30,803 nt of DNA, from assembly GCA_002404015.1 (NCBI GenBank), contig DHIW01000023.1, forward strand, positions 1-30,803, in the 5' to 3' direction. A program made the translations under genes and the position numbers. Of this stretch, positions 7,609-15,299 are shown in pieces. The notes beneath the pieces are model-generated. The model saw nothing but the letters and a program-made list of their open reading frames with translations, searched no databases and was not told the DNA's origin. Origin of the DNA: Chloroflexi bacterium UBA4736 (GTDB lineage Bacteria; Chloroflexota; Dormibacteria; Dormibacterales; Dormibacteraceae). How positions within the stretch are numbered: the first letter of the stretch is position 1; every line of letters begins with the position of its first letter.

Positions 7609-9129
7609 TCAGCGCGTTTCGCTGCTTACGCTTTCGTAGCGGGTGCCCATCAGCTTGGCCGCCTCAGGGTCGCGCTGCTTGACGACCAGGTACCAGATGA
7701 TCCCGATCGCCGTCCACGCGAAGAAGATGTACGGCAGGATGTTGTAGGGCGACGTCAGGGTCGGGAAGAGCCCGCCTGGGATCGTCTGCGGCAGCCAGTT
7801 GCTGTAGAAGACGACGACCATCGCTATGGCGCCCACCAGACCGAGCACGGTCACGATCAGCGAGGACTCCTTGATCCGGCTGAGGAAGTAGGGCGCTGCA
7901 AGCGACACCAGAGCGTAAGCGAGCATGAATCCGAATGTGGCGACGGTCCCGGCCCAGCCGGTCACGTCGACCGGGTTCCTCCCCAGAAGGACCAGCGCGG
8001 CGGGCACTACGAACATCGGCACGGCCACTGTCCAGATGCCGACGACAGGTGTCTTCCTGACGGGGTGGATCTGCGCCAGCGCCTTCGCGCCCATGCCGTC
8101 GTGCGCCATGGTGAAGGCGATTCGAGCCGCGGCGTTGATGCAGGCCAGGGTGCAGGCAAACATGCTGCACATGATCCCGATGTCGATGATGTAGGCGAGG
8201 AAGCCGATCCCGACCACGTTGGCCAGGTCGGGCAGCGGGGCCACGCTCTTCGCGAAGCCGGGCTTGGTGCCCTGGAATCCGAGCACCTGGGAGTACGAGA
8301 CGACAACGTAGAACAGGCCGACCACGATTGAGCTCCAGAGGATCGCCCGCCCGATGTTGCGGTACGGGTTCCTGGCCTCCATACCCAGCGAGCCGGCGCT
8401 TTCGAAGCCGACGAAGGCGAAGATCGCGAGCACGACGCCGACCAGCACTCCGCCCGGCACCACGCCCTTGAACGAGAACTGCTGGGTGTCGATCGGGCCT
8501 CCGTGCACGACGAAGATCGCGGCGCATAGGAAGAGGATGATCGCGATGGAGATGCCCTCCAGCGTGAGCGCCGTGCGCGCGGAGAGCCTCATGTCCGCAA
8601 TCGCGACGCTGACCGGCAGGATGAAGTCGATCGCGTAGAGCACGGTCTGCACGATTGGGTTCGTCCCCGGCAGGCCGAGCCGCGTCAGAAAGTCACCGGC
8701 GAAGATTCCGAAACCCAGCACGGTGGCCATCCCGGTTGCGATATAGCCGAGCTGGAGCCCCCAGCCGGCCGCGTGGCCGGCGCCCGGCCCGAAGCCTCGG
8801 GTGACCCAGACATAGAACGAGCCGGCCGAGTTCATGCGCTTGGCGAACTGGGACGCGCAGTAGCCGACGCAGGCCATAAGCAGGACCGCGATCACGAACG
8901 AGAGCCAGGTCCCGTTGCCCGCGTTGAGGAACACGAGCAGGGGCAGCAGGGCCATGGCGGCGGTGGGCGCCATGTTCGCCACCGACTGTCCCAGCACCTC
9001 CGGCATGGAGAGCGCGGCCCTGCGGAGTGAATCGGCCCCGGCCGCAGCCCCGGAAGCCGCCGAGGACCCGTTGGTCGGGGGCGCCGGCGGCGCACCGGGC
9101 GGGGTGACCGGTTTCAGAGTGTCTGCCAT
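7609..9129 (-). CDS. APC-superfamily amine/amino-acid permease
   Basis: This 506-aa integral membrane protein has about 12 hydrophobic helices and APC-type features: an N-terminal SVANMAPTAAMALLP helix, the FAFVGFESAGSLGMEARNP block in mid-protein, and RIAFTMAHDGMGAKALAQIHP in the cytoplasmic loop. A soluble, Ala/Pro-rich N-terminus of about 40 residues precedes helix 1. The ATG at 9129 is chosen because it lies 17 nt after the stop of the amine oxidase gene and has a GAGGGGG stretch upstream. A longer reading would overlap the oxidase. The operon with a copper amine oxidase suggests import of a primary amine or polyamine (inference); the substrate is not readable. Confidence 0.85.
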   Translation of the reverse strand: MADTLKPVTPPGAPPAPPTNGSSAASGAAAGADSLRRAALSMPEVLGQSVANMAPTAAMALLPLLVFLNAGNGTWLSFVIAVLLMACVGYCASQFAKRMNSAGSFYVWVTRGFGPGAGHAAGWGLQLGYIATGMATVLGFGIFAGDFLTRLGLPGTNPIVQTVLYAIDFILPVSVAIADMRLSARTALTLEGISIAIILFLCAAIFVVHGGPIDTQQFSFKGVVPGGVLVGVVLAIFAFVGFESAGSLGMEARNPYRNIGRAILWSSIVVGLFYVVVSYSQVLGFQGTKPGFAKSVAPLPDLANVVGIGFLAYIIDIGIMCSMFACTLACINAAARIAFTMAHDGMGAKALAQIHPVRKTPVVGIWTVAVPMFVVPAALVLLGRNPVDVTGWAGTVATFGFMLAYALVSLAAPYFLSRIKESSLIVTVLGLVGAIAMVVVFYSNWLPQTIPGGLFPTLTSPYNILPYIFFAWTAIGIIWYLVVKQRDPEAAKLMGTRYESVSSETR

Positions 9130-9146
9130 CTTTGTTTTCCCCCCTC

Positions 9147-11129
9147 TCAGTGGCCGTTGTGCTGGCCGTGGTGCTGGCCGTTGTGGTTGCACTGCTCGAC
9201 CGTGGGTACGTCGAGCGCCGGGTTGCCGTCGAAGAATCCCTGCGGGATCAGGTGGAACCCGATGTACTTGACCGGCATGACCGGCCACTCCTCGGGCCGC
9301 ACCGGGTGGTGGGCGCCGAACGAGTACCAGACCACCACGTCGGTGTTCTCCAGCGGGCGGTCCCCCTTGACGTACTCGGGAAGGCCGGCGCCGCCGGGGT
9401 GCTGGTTGGGGTAGTCGCCGGCGGCGAACATCTCATCCGGGTCGTAACCGGTGACCCAGAGGTGCTTGGTGGCGAAACCGGCCCGCGCCAGCGCGGGCGC
9501 GTCCGGCTGGTAGAAGGGCAGCACGTTCTCCCCTGGCATCAGCTTGTAGGCGACGGGGTCGCCCACGCCATTCAGCTGTTCGGGGTTGACGATCTTCCAA
9601 TAACGCGCCGCCAGCGGGTCGATGATGCGCTGAGCCTCCGACTCGCGCTCCAGCAGCTGCTGCTTGACCCACCAGGCGTTGCCGTGCGGGTTCTTGGGGC
9701 CGGGCGGGACGGCCTCTGAGTTGCACTCGTATACCGAGTTGCCGACCCCGTCTACGGTCATATCGAGCCGGACGTTGAAGAAGTGCTGGTGGTTGGGCCC
9801 GTAGACCCCCGGTGCGACCAGCGTGCCGTACTCGGGCTTCACGCCCTCGGCCACGGCGCCGTTGGACATCACGCCGCTCATCTTGATCTCGTAGCCGATC
9901 CCGCCGTCCTGGTAGAAGTACCAGAAGTAGCCGTACTCGTAGTTGCCCACGGTGGCGATGGCGGAGACCACCAGGCGCCGCGAGCGCCGCACCTCGACCT
10001 CCTCGGTCCGGAAGTCGGTGTGCTTCCAGAGGATCCCGTAGTCCTCCTCGTGCATGCAGATGGCGTTCTTGATCGTCATCGGCTTGCCGTCGTTGTCGTT
10101 CACCACGCCGTCGAAGTACCGGATCTCGCCCAGGCAGTCGCAGCCCAGCTCGAGGCTGTTGCAGAGCATCCCCACGCCGTACTCGCCCATGTCGAACACG
10201 TTCTTGCGGTGGTGGGTGGGCGACGGGTCACCGTAGGGGATGAACATCTCGGACACCGAGCCGCGATAGAGGATCGGCCGCACCCGGCCCTGGTCCTGGT
10301 AGCCGACCGTGTAGACGACGAGGCCCTCGCGGGGCGTGAAGCCGACGCGCAGGCTCCATTTCTGCCAGGTCACCAGGTTGCCTTCGACCTGGAAGCTGGC
10401 ACCCTCCGGTTGGGTGATCTCGATCGGCTTCAGGTCCTTGCGCAGACCGTCCGGGAAATAGGGGACGTTGTCCGGTCGGGTGATGCCGTCGGACGTGTAG
10501 TTGGCCCGCTTCTTTGGCAGCGGTACGACTCCGTGGTCCTCGACGTCGACGACCTCCATCTTGTCGAGGTCGAAGCGGACCACCAGGCCCTCCACCGGCT
10601 GCGCGTAGCTGTGCTCGCCGGGCCCGCTTCGGAGCCACGTCAGAGGGCGCACGAAGCGACCTCGCTCGGGCGCGTCCTCGGGCCCGTTGTAACCCAGCGC
10701 CCACGGATCCAGGACAACGAGATCGAATTCGGTGATGCCCCGCTTGCGCATCGCCTCCTGCCAGCGCGGATCCTGCTTGATGACGTCCTCGCTGGCCAGG
10801 AACTCCTCGAGCATGATCGAAGGCTGGACGTTGGGCATCTCCCGCCAGGAGATGACCCGGTCCTCGCTGATCGAGACGACCGCCTCGTAGGCTTTGCGCT
10901 CGGCGCGCTCCCGCAGGACTACGAATGCCCGGCGGTCGACCGGCTGGCCGGCCTTCCAGGCCAGCACGTCGGCCTTGGCCGGCTCCTTAAGGGTGATCGT
11001 CACAAAACGGGCGGAATCCGCCAGCTTCTGCTCTCGCTTGAGGATGCCGGAGGCCGACTCGAGCTCCTCGGCGGTGAGCGGGTCAAGCGGGTGATGTACG
11101 GCTACCGCCGGCTTGGACACGGTTTGCAT
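9147..11129 (-). CDS. Copper-containing primary amine oxidase (topaquinone enzyme)
   Basis: This 660-aa enzyme oxidises a primary amine to aldehyde, ammonia and hydrogen peroxide. All catalytic marks are present: the Tyr397 topaquinone precursor in NYEYG, catalytic base Asp313 in FDMGEYGVG, and copper ligands His447 and His449 (NHQHFFNVRLDM) and His608 (AHHPVRPEEWPVMP). Length is normal for the family. A His/Asn/Gln-rich tail ends the protein and could bind extra metal. No signal peptide is visible. The start is set by the ribosome-binding site: AGGAGG abuts an in-frame TTG at 11135 but is six nt from ATG at 11129. The gene heads an operon with the APC permease. Confidence 0.93.
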   Translation of the reverse strand: MQTVSKPAVAVHHPLDPLTAEELESASGILKREQKLADSARFVTITLKEPAKADVLAWKAGQPVDRRAFVVLRERAERKAYEAVVSISEDRVISWREMPNVQPSIMLEEFLASEDVIKQDPRWQEAMRKRGITEFDLVVLDPWALGYNGPEDAPERGRFVRPLTWLRSGPGEHSYAQPVEGLVVRFDLDKMEVVDVEDHGVVPLPKKRANYTSDGITRPDNVPYFPDGLRKDLKPIEITQPEGASFQVEGNLVTWQKWSLRVGFTPREGLVVYTVGYQDQGRVRPILYRGSVSEMFIPYGDPSPTHHRKNVFDMGEYGVGMLCNSLELGCDCLGEIRYFDGVVNDNDGKPMTIKNAICMHEEDYGILWKHTDFRTEEVEVRRSRRLVVSAIATVGNYEYGYFWYFYQDGGIGYEIKMSGVMSNGAVAEGVKPEYGTLVAPGVYGPNHQHFFNVRLDMTVDGVGNSVYECNSEAVPPGPKNPHGNAWWVKQQLLERESEAQRIIDPLAARYWKIVNPEQLNGVGDPVAYKLMPGENVLPFYQPDAPALARAGFATKHLWVTGYDPDEMFAAGDYPNQHPGGAGLPEYVKGDRPLENTDVVVWYSFGAHHPVRPEEWPVMPVKYIGFHLIPQGFFDGNPALDVPTVEQCNHNGQHHGQHNGH

Positions 11130-11135
11130 CGTCAA

Positions 11136-11141
11136 CCTCCT
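11136..11141 (-). promoter_or_regulatory. Ribosome-binding site that decides the amine oxidase start
   Basis: AGGAGG on the minus strand. Spacing to ATG (11127-11129) is six nt, which is optimal. Spacing to the upstream in-frame TTG (11133-11135) is zero, which excludes it. Confidence 0.8.
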
Positions 11142-11212
11142 AAGAGGCCGCCAACCCGCCGGACCGAACCCGCTGCGCCGGCAGGGCAGCGGTCAATTGC
11201 TTTAGACAAGCC

Positions 11213-11241
11213 AACATAGAACCAGCGAGGAGCCGTGTCAA
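11213..11241 (-). promoter_or_regulatory. Near-consensus sigma-70-type promoter for amine oxidase/permease
   Basis: On the minus strand, TTGACA (11236-11241) is followed after exactly 17 nt by TATGTT (11213-11218). A transcript would start near 11206, leaving a leader of about 75 nt. This is the best promoter in the window. No clear operator palindrome overlaps it. Confidence 0.7.
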
Positions 11242-11302
11242 ACGGAAACTCCGGCAAACTCGAGGCACCCGGCCCGCCACGGCTCTCCAGAGTTCGGCCT
11301 GG

Positions 11303-11437
11303 TCAGACCTCCTTGCGACGAACCGCGACGACGAGAATGACGCAAAGCACCAGCAGGTAGCAAAACCAGAACGCGATCTCCCGGTCACCGGCCAGGGCTA
11401 CGCGCCGCTGTGAGACTGTAAGCTTGTAATTGTGCAA
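11303..11437 (-). CDS. Possible 44-aa single-TM small protein
   Basis: The 346-bp gap between the amine oxidase and the SDR holds a minus-strand reading frame ending in a clean helix, IAFWFCYLLVLCVILVVAV, capped by RRKEV and a stop. The membrane-then-basic pattern and GC-biased third positions look like real coding. The only upstream start found is TTG at 11437, without a good ribosome-binding site, so the N-terminus is uncertain. It could be a small membrane protein or the relic of a longer gene. The rest of the gap holds the oxidase promoter and nothing else recognisable. Confidence 0.3.
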   Translation of the reverse strand: MHNYKLTVSQRRVALAGDREIAFWFCYLLVLCVILVVAVRRKEV

Positions 11438-11475
11438 GCAGCGCCGCGTCCGGGCCGCGGGCCCATGATGGCGCG

Positions 11476-12189
11476 ATGAAAGCGCTGGCCGGCAAGGTCG
11501 TGATGGTCACGGGCGCCTCGCGTGGCCTGGGCCGCGCGGTCGCCCTGGCCTTCGCCCGGGAGGGTGCCGCCCTGGCGCTCTGCGCCCGGGGCGAGGCGGA
11601 CTTGGAGGCGGCCGGCGCGAGCGCCCGCGAGCTGGGCGCCGACGTTCTCCTGGTCCCCGCCGACCTCCGCTCGGAGCGGGACATCGAGCGCTTCACGGCG
11701 CTCACGCTGGACCGCTTCGGCCGCGTCGACGCACTGGTCAACAACGCGTCCGAGCTGGGCCCCACGCCGCTGCCGATCCTGGCCGACCTGTCGCCTGCCG
11801 CGCTCGCGACCATTCTCGAGGTCAACGTGGTCGCTCCCCTGCGACTCACGCAGGCAGTGCTCGGAGGCATGCTCCTGCGCGGCTCGGGGACGATCGTCAA
11901 TGTCAGCTCGGACGCCGCGGTCACCGGGTACCCCGGCTGGGGCGGCTACGGCGCCTCCAAGGCTGCGCTCGACGGCCTGACCCGCAGCTGGGCCGCCGAG
12001 CTCGAGGGGACCGGGGTGCGCATCTTCTCGGTCGACCCCGGGGACATGGACACGGACATGCATCGGGCTGCCGACCCCGACGCCGACCCCGCCACCCTGG
12101 CCCGCCCGGAAGCTGTGGCCGAGGCCTTTGTGCACCTGGTCGCGGCGCCCCCGGCCGAGCCCCGCGTCGAGGCGGCGTCCTTCCGGTGA
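11476..12189 (+). CDS. Short-chain dehydrogenase/reductase
   Basis: This 237-aa classical SDR has the cofactor loop TGASRGLG (12-19), NNAS (89-92), and catalytic residues Ser144/145, Tyr158 and Lys162 (YGASK). CARGEAD after strand 2 places an Arg where NADP-binding members often have a basic residue, so NADP(H) is likely (inference). The protein is slightly short: the C-terminal lobe ends soon after the PGDMDTDMH loop, and the substrate-binding end is minimal. The substrate is unknown. The last four bases overlap the GTG start of the QueA-like gene, so the two are co-translated and probably work together or are co-regulated. Confidence 0.87.
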   Translation: MKALAGKVVMVTGASRGLGRAVALAFAREGAALALCARGEADLEAAGASARELGADVLLVPADLRSERDIERFTALTLDRFGRVDALVNNASELGPTPLPILADLSPAALATILEVNVVAPLRLTQAVLGGMLLRGSGTIVNVSSDAAVTGYPGWGGYGASKAALDGLTRSWAAELEGTGVRIFSVDPGDMDTDMHRAADPDADPATLARPEAVAEAFVHLVAAPPAEPRVEAASFR

Positions 12190-13193
12190 TCGCCGCCCTC
12201 CCGGCGGCCCGCCGCGCCGCCCGACCCGCGGAGCTGCGGGGTCTGCGCAGGGACCAGGGGCGGCTCGTGGTGGTCGACCGGGAGCGGCAGACGGTCACGC
12301 ACGCTCGCTTCGACGAGATCGGGCGCTTCCTGCAGAGAGAAGACCTGCTGGTCCTGAACTCCAGCCGCACTCTGCCGGCCGCGGTCCCGGCGCGGCGGTC
12401 GGACGGCTCGATCGTCCAGCTGCGAGCCTGCGTGCGGCGCCCCGGCGCCTGGGATGCGCTGGCAGTGCAGCCCGAGCCGCCCTTCGCCAACGTCAGGCTC
12501 GAACCCTCCGAGCTGCTGTCCCTGGGACCCGGGCTGCAAGCCCGGGTGGAAGGCCGCCGGCCGGACATCCCCTACCTCTGGCGGCTGCGCCTCGACGGGC
12601 CCGACCTGGAGACGATCCTCGCGCGCGGCGAGCCCATCCGCTACTCGTACGTCCCCGACCCCATACCGCTGGAGCACTACCAGACCGTGTACGCGGGGCG
12701 GCCGGGCTCCGCCGAGTCGCCGTCGGCCGGCCGCGCCTTCACCTGGCAGCTGTTGCTCTCGCTCCGCCAGGCCGGGGTCGGAATCGCCGAGATGCTTCTG
12801 CACACGGGGCTGAGCTCCTTCCAGGACGACGCTTTTGACGCCGAGCACCACCTGTTCGAGGAGTGGTTCGAGGTTGGTCCCGACGTCATCGCGGCGGCCG
12901 GCCGGGCGGGCCGGGTCATCGCTGTCGGCACGACGGCCGTCCGGGGCCTCGAAACGGCCGCCGAGGCCGGCCGGCTGCGTCCGGCCAGCGGCTGGACGAG
13001 CCTGGTGATCACGCCTGCCAGCCGGCTCCGGGTCGTTGACGGCCTGCTCACCGGCCTGCACGAGCCCCAGGCCAGCCACTTCGACCTGCTCCGGGCGTTC
13101 CTGCCGGCTCCGTTACTCGAGCGGGCCTACGCGGAAGCAGTCGAGCGCGGCTACCTCTGGCACGAGTTCGGCGACGAGATGCTAATTCTCTAG
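12186..13193 (+). CDS. Divergent QueA-like protein (SAM:tRNA ribosyltransferase-isomerase family)
   Basis: The 335-aa product has the QueA fold signatures in order: LLVLNSSRTLPA (QueA: LVLNDTR-IPA), YQTVYA, SAGRAFT (QueA: TAGLHFT), LLHTGLSSF (QueA: LHVGLGTF), GTTAVRGLET (QueA: GTTVVRTLE), LLTGLHEP, and C-terminal FGDEMLI (QueA: YGDAMLI). Canonical QueA moves the ribosyl part of S-adenosylmethionine onto preQ1-tRNA to make epoxyqueuosine. Here several strictly kept positions differ (NDTR to NSSR, FHLP to LHEP), and the usual N-terminal LP-x-x-LIAQ-x-P region is degenerate. It may therefore act on another substrate (inference). The GTG start overlaps the SDR stop. No tgt or other queuosine gene is nearby. 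Confidence 0.8.
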   Translation: MIAALPAARRAARPAELRGLRRDQGRLVVVDRERQTVTHARFDEIGRFLQREDLLVLNSSRTLPAAVPARRSDGSIVQLRACVRRPGAWDALAVQPEPPFANVRLEPSELLSLGPGLQARVEGRRPDIPYLWRLRLDGPDLETILARGEPIRYSYVPDPIPLEHYQTVYAGRPGSAESPSAGRAFTWQLLLSLRQAGVGIAEMLLHTGLSSFQDDAFDAEHHLFEEWFEVGPDVIAAAGRAGRVIAVGTTAVRGLETAAEAGRLRPASGWTSLVITPASRLRVVDGLLTGLHEPQASHFDLLRAFLPAPLLERAYAEAVERGYLWHEFGDEMLIL

Positions 13194-13210
13194 GCCCTCC
13201 TTGAATGTGT

Positions 13211-13228
13211 GCTGCGCCGGTGCGCAGC
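13211..13228. terminator. Perfect 7-bp hairpin between convergent genes
   Basis: GCTGCGC (13211-13217) and GCGCAGC (13222-13228) pair around a CGGT tetraloop, between the stop of the QueA-like gene and the stop of the TfoX-N gene. No T-run follows. It is likely a bidirectional terminator. Confidence 0.55.
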
Positions 13229-13238
13229 CGCCGGGGCC

Positions 13239-13610
13239 TCAGGCCTTCTTCTTGGGCTTCGCGACTTTGACTGGCAGCTTGGCCGTGGAAGCCATGGCAG
13301 CGGCTATCGAGGCCCGGGCCGGCTCGGGGTCCGAGAGCCAGCCGTCCGGCAGGGTTACATAGCCCTTCATCGCGCGGCCGGGCATCGGCTCGAAGTAGCT
13401 GCCGCCCGCAGCCATGACCTGGTCGCGTTCAGCGTCGCCGAGCCTGACGAAGAGCCTTTCCCCAAAGAGCCCGGCGAACATGTTGCCGTTCACAAATGCG
13501 GCCAGGTTGCCGAACATAGGCCGCAGCGTCACCTCGCTGCCACCCACCACGAGTGAGCGGAAGGCGTCCTTCGCATCCTCGCTGGGCTTGGGCATCGTCA
13601 TGTCGCCCAT
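13239..13610 (-). CDS. TfoX N-terminal domain protein
   Basis: A small protein of 123 aa from this start. It matches the TfoX/Sxy N-terminal family: VTLRPMFGNLAAFVNGNMFAGLFGERLFVRL, then PMPGRAMKGYVTLP and a Lys-rich tail (KVAKPKKKA). In Proteobacteria, Sxy helps turn on competence genes with CRP. Stand-alone N-domains in GC-rich soil bacteria have no established role. Starts at 13628, 13610, 13601 and 13595 are all in frame; 13610 is preferred for the GGTGAG four nt upstream, but homology-style reasoning would also fit MPKPS at 13595. The gene lies downstream of the histone-like gene on the same strand, separated by a hairpin. Confidence 0.8.
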   Translation of the reverse strand: MGDMTMPKPSEDAKDAFRSLVVGGSEVTLRPMFGNLAAFVNGNMFAGLFGERLFVRLGDAERDQVMAAGGSYFEPMPGRAMKGYVTLPDGWLSDPEPARASIAAAMASTAKLPVKVAKPKKKA

Positions 13611-13686
13611 CGGACTCACCGGGCTCATTATCGAGGCGCTCTCGATTGGCCGCGCGGCACCGGCCGTCCTATCGCGACAGCGGAGT

Positions 13687-13699
13687 GCCCGAGACGGGC
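13687..13699 (-). terminator. Short hairpin after the histone-like gene
   Basis: GCCCG and CGGGC flank a three-base loop eight bases after the stop of the histone-like gene on the minus strand. It is a weak terminator candidate with no T-run. Confidence 0.3.
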
Positions 13700-13706
13700 T
13701 AGCCTG

Positions 13707-14342
13707 CTAAGAGGAGGCGGGCGGGCTGCCGGACCCGGAGGCCGGCTTCGGCGTGGCCGTCCGGCGCCTGCGGGTCACCGTGGTCCGCCTGGCACGCGTC
13801 TTGGCCGGCGCCTTGGCAGCGGTCCTGGCCGTTGACGTCCTGGCCGCCGTCCGCGCCGCGGGCGTGGTGGTCGTCCTTGCCGCCGCCCGTCTGGTTCGCT
13901 TGGCCGCGGGCTTGGCCGTCGTCGTCGCCGCAGACCTGGCCAGGGTCTTCGCCGCAGCTCGCACGGTTCGCTTGGACGCGGGCCGTGCCGGTCGCTTGGC
14001 CGCGGACCTTGCCAAGGTCTTCGCTGCAGCCCGTCCTGTTCGCTTGGCCGCTGGCCTGGCCGAGGTTTTCGCCGCAGCCCGTGCCGTTCTCCTGGCCGCG
14101 GGCTTGGCCGCGGTAGCGGCCGCCGACGCGGTTCGGGCGGCTGCGCGCGCCGCGGTCCTGGCCGGTGCCTTGGCCGCGCCGGTCGCCTTCCGCGCGGTCC
14201 GCGTTGCCGAGCCTGCCGCCCTGCGAGCGCGGGTGCCCGCGGTGGAGGCGGTCGCGTCTACGGTTGACTGCAGCTCTTTGACCAGCTTGCCCAACTTGGC
14301 AACCTGCTTCGACAGTTTGGTGGCCTTCGCTTTTTTCGCCAT
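13707..14342 (-). CDS. Histone H1-like Ala/Lys/Arg-rich basic protein
   Basis: A 211-aa, strongly basic protein built almost only from Ala, Lys, Arg, Thr and Pro. Residues 1-35 (MAKKAKATKLSKQVAKLGKL onward) predict a short helix or coiled coil. The remainder is made of degenerate AAKT/AKR/PAAKR repeats like those of histone H1, chlamydial Hc2 and the C-terminal tail of actinobacterial HupB. It lacks an HU fold. It should bind DNA, RNA or polyphosphate non-specifically in the cytoplasm; this is inferred from charge alone. The ATG at 14342 is chosen over an upstream in-frame start because MAKKAK is the typical beginning and a TACATT box sits 8 nt before it. The gene is divergent from ppk2 over 81 bp. 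Confidence 0.75.
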   Translation of the reverse strand: MAKKAKATKLSKQVAKLGKLVKELQSTVDATASTAGTRARRAAGSATRTARKATGAAKAPARTAARAAARTASAAATAAKPAARRTARAAAKTSARPAAKRTGRAAAKTLARSAAKRPARPASKRTVRAAAKTLARSAATTTAKPAAKRTRRAAARTTTTPAARTAARTSTARTAAKAPAKTRARRTTVTRRRRTATPKPASGSGSPPASS

Positions 14343-14350
14343 ACGCAGCG

Positions 14351-14356
14351 AATGTA
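14351..14356 (-). promoter_or_regulatory. Candidate -10 box of the histone-like gene
   Basis: TACATT on the minus strand lies 8 nt before ATG at 14342, where no Shine-Dalgarno is seen. A TTGACA on the same strand (14385-14390) is 28 nt away, too far to be its -35. Confidence 0.25.
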
Positions 14357-14423
14357 GCAGACGGAGCGGCGGAAATAAAACAGATGTCAATTGGCCCGAG
14401 GCGCCGCGTAGGCTTCAAAGTTC

Positions 14424-15281
14424 ATGAAACGCAACCGATCCGTGCGTGAGCTGCTGGCGTCAACCGGGCGGCGGGGCACCGTGCACCTCACCGATAGCGA
14501 CGCGAGCGCGACGCACGGAATGAGCAAGAAGCGAGCGGCCCAAGACGTCAGCGCAATCGACGGCGAGATCTTCGACCTCCAGACACGGCTGTACGCCGAA
14601 AGCAAGCGGGCCCTTCTGATAGTGCTCCAGGGCATGGACACGAGCGGCAAGGACGGCACCATCACGCACGTTTTCGGGCACTTCAACCCGATCGACGTCC
14701 ACGTCACCGCCTTCAAGCAGCCCACACCCCAGGAGCGGAAACATAACTTCCTGTGGCGGATCCGGCGCGCCCTTCCGGGGCCCGGCCAGGTGGCCATATT
14801 CAATCGCTCGCACTACGAGGATGTGCTGGTCGCGAAGGTGATGGGGCTGGCGCCGTCTGACGTCATCGAGCAGCGATACGGCGAGATCAACCGCTTCGAG
14901 GAGGGCCTTCAGGCTTCCGGGACCACTGTCCTCAAGTTCTTCCTCCAGATCTCGTGGGAGGAGCAGCGCCAGCGGTTGCTCGAGCGCCTGGCGCGGCCGG
15001 ACAAGCGCTGGAAGTTCTCCGAGCCCGACCTCGAAACCAGAGATCACTGGGACGATTACCAGGCGGCCTACGAGCTGGTGCTGGAGCGCTGCTCGGCCCC
15101 CGCGCCCTGGTATGTGGTGCCCGCCGACCGGAAATGGTTGCGGAACTGGGCGATCAGCCAGATCTTGGTGGAGACTCTTCGCGAGATGGATCCCCAGTAC
15201 CCTCAGCCGAGACTCAACCTCAAGGCCCTGAGAGCCCAGTTGCGGCCCGATCGCCGGCCGGGTCCTATAACCCACCCTTAA
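14424..15281 (+). CDS. ppk2: PPK2-family polyphosphate:nucleotide phosphotransferase
   Basis: The 285-aa product has the P-loop GMDTSGKDGT (70-79), Walker B block AIFNRSHYEDVL (about 124-135), a lid region with R-P-D-K-R-W-K-F, and PWYVVPADRKWLRNWA near the C-terminus. All are typical of one-domain PPK2. The family moves phosphate between polyphosphate and nucleoside mono- or diphosphates; the direction and whether AMP, ADP or GDP is used cannot be fixed here. It lies 18 nt before ppk1 on the same strand, in the same likely operon. The start ATG has no strong ribosome-binding site. Confidence 0.92.
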   Translation: MKRNRSVRELLASTGRRGTVHLTDSDASATHGMSKKRAAQDVSAIDGEIFDLQTRLYAESKRALLIVLQGMDTSGKDGTITHVFGHFNPIDVHVTAFKQPTPQERKHNFLWRIRRALPGPGQVAIFNRSHYEDVLVAKVMGLAPSDVIEQRYGEINRFEEGLQASGTTVLKFFLQISWEEQRQRLLERLARPDKRWKFSEPDLETRDHWDDYQAAYELVLERCSAPAPWYVVPADRKWLRNWAISQILVETLREMDPQYPQPRLNLKALRAQLRPDRRPGPITHP

Positions 15282-15299
15282 CTTGGGCAGGCTTACGTT

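Noticed and set aside
11140..11388. 82-codon minus-strand frame upstream of the amine oxidase
   Set aside because: Arg/Ser-rich with no pattern; a different frame of the same region shows the membrane helix, and the promoter lies in it.
13753..14427. Open frame opposite the histone-like gene that looks like a hydrophobic repeat protein
   Set aside because: Its Leu/Ala/Val repeats are the antisense of AAKT/AKR codons. The basic protein and its start fit a known type; the antisense does not.
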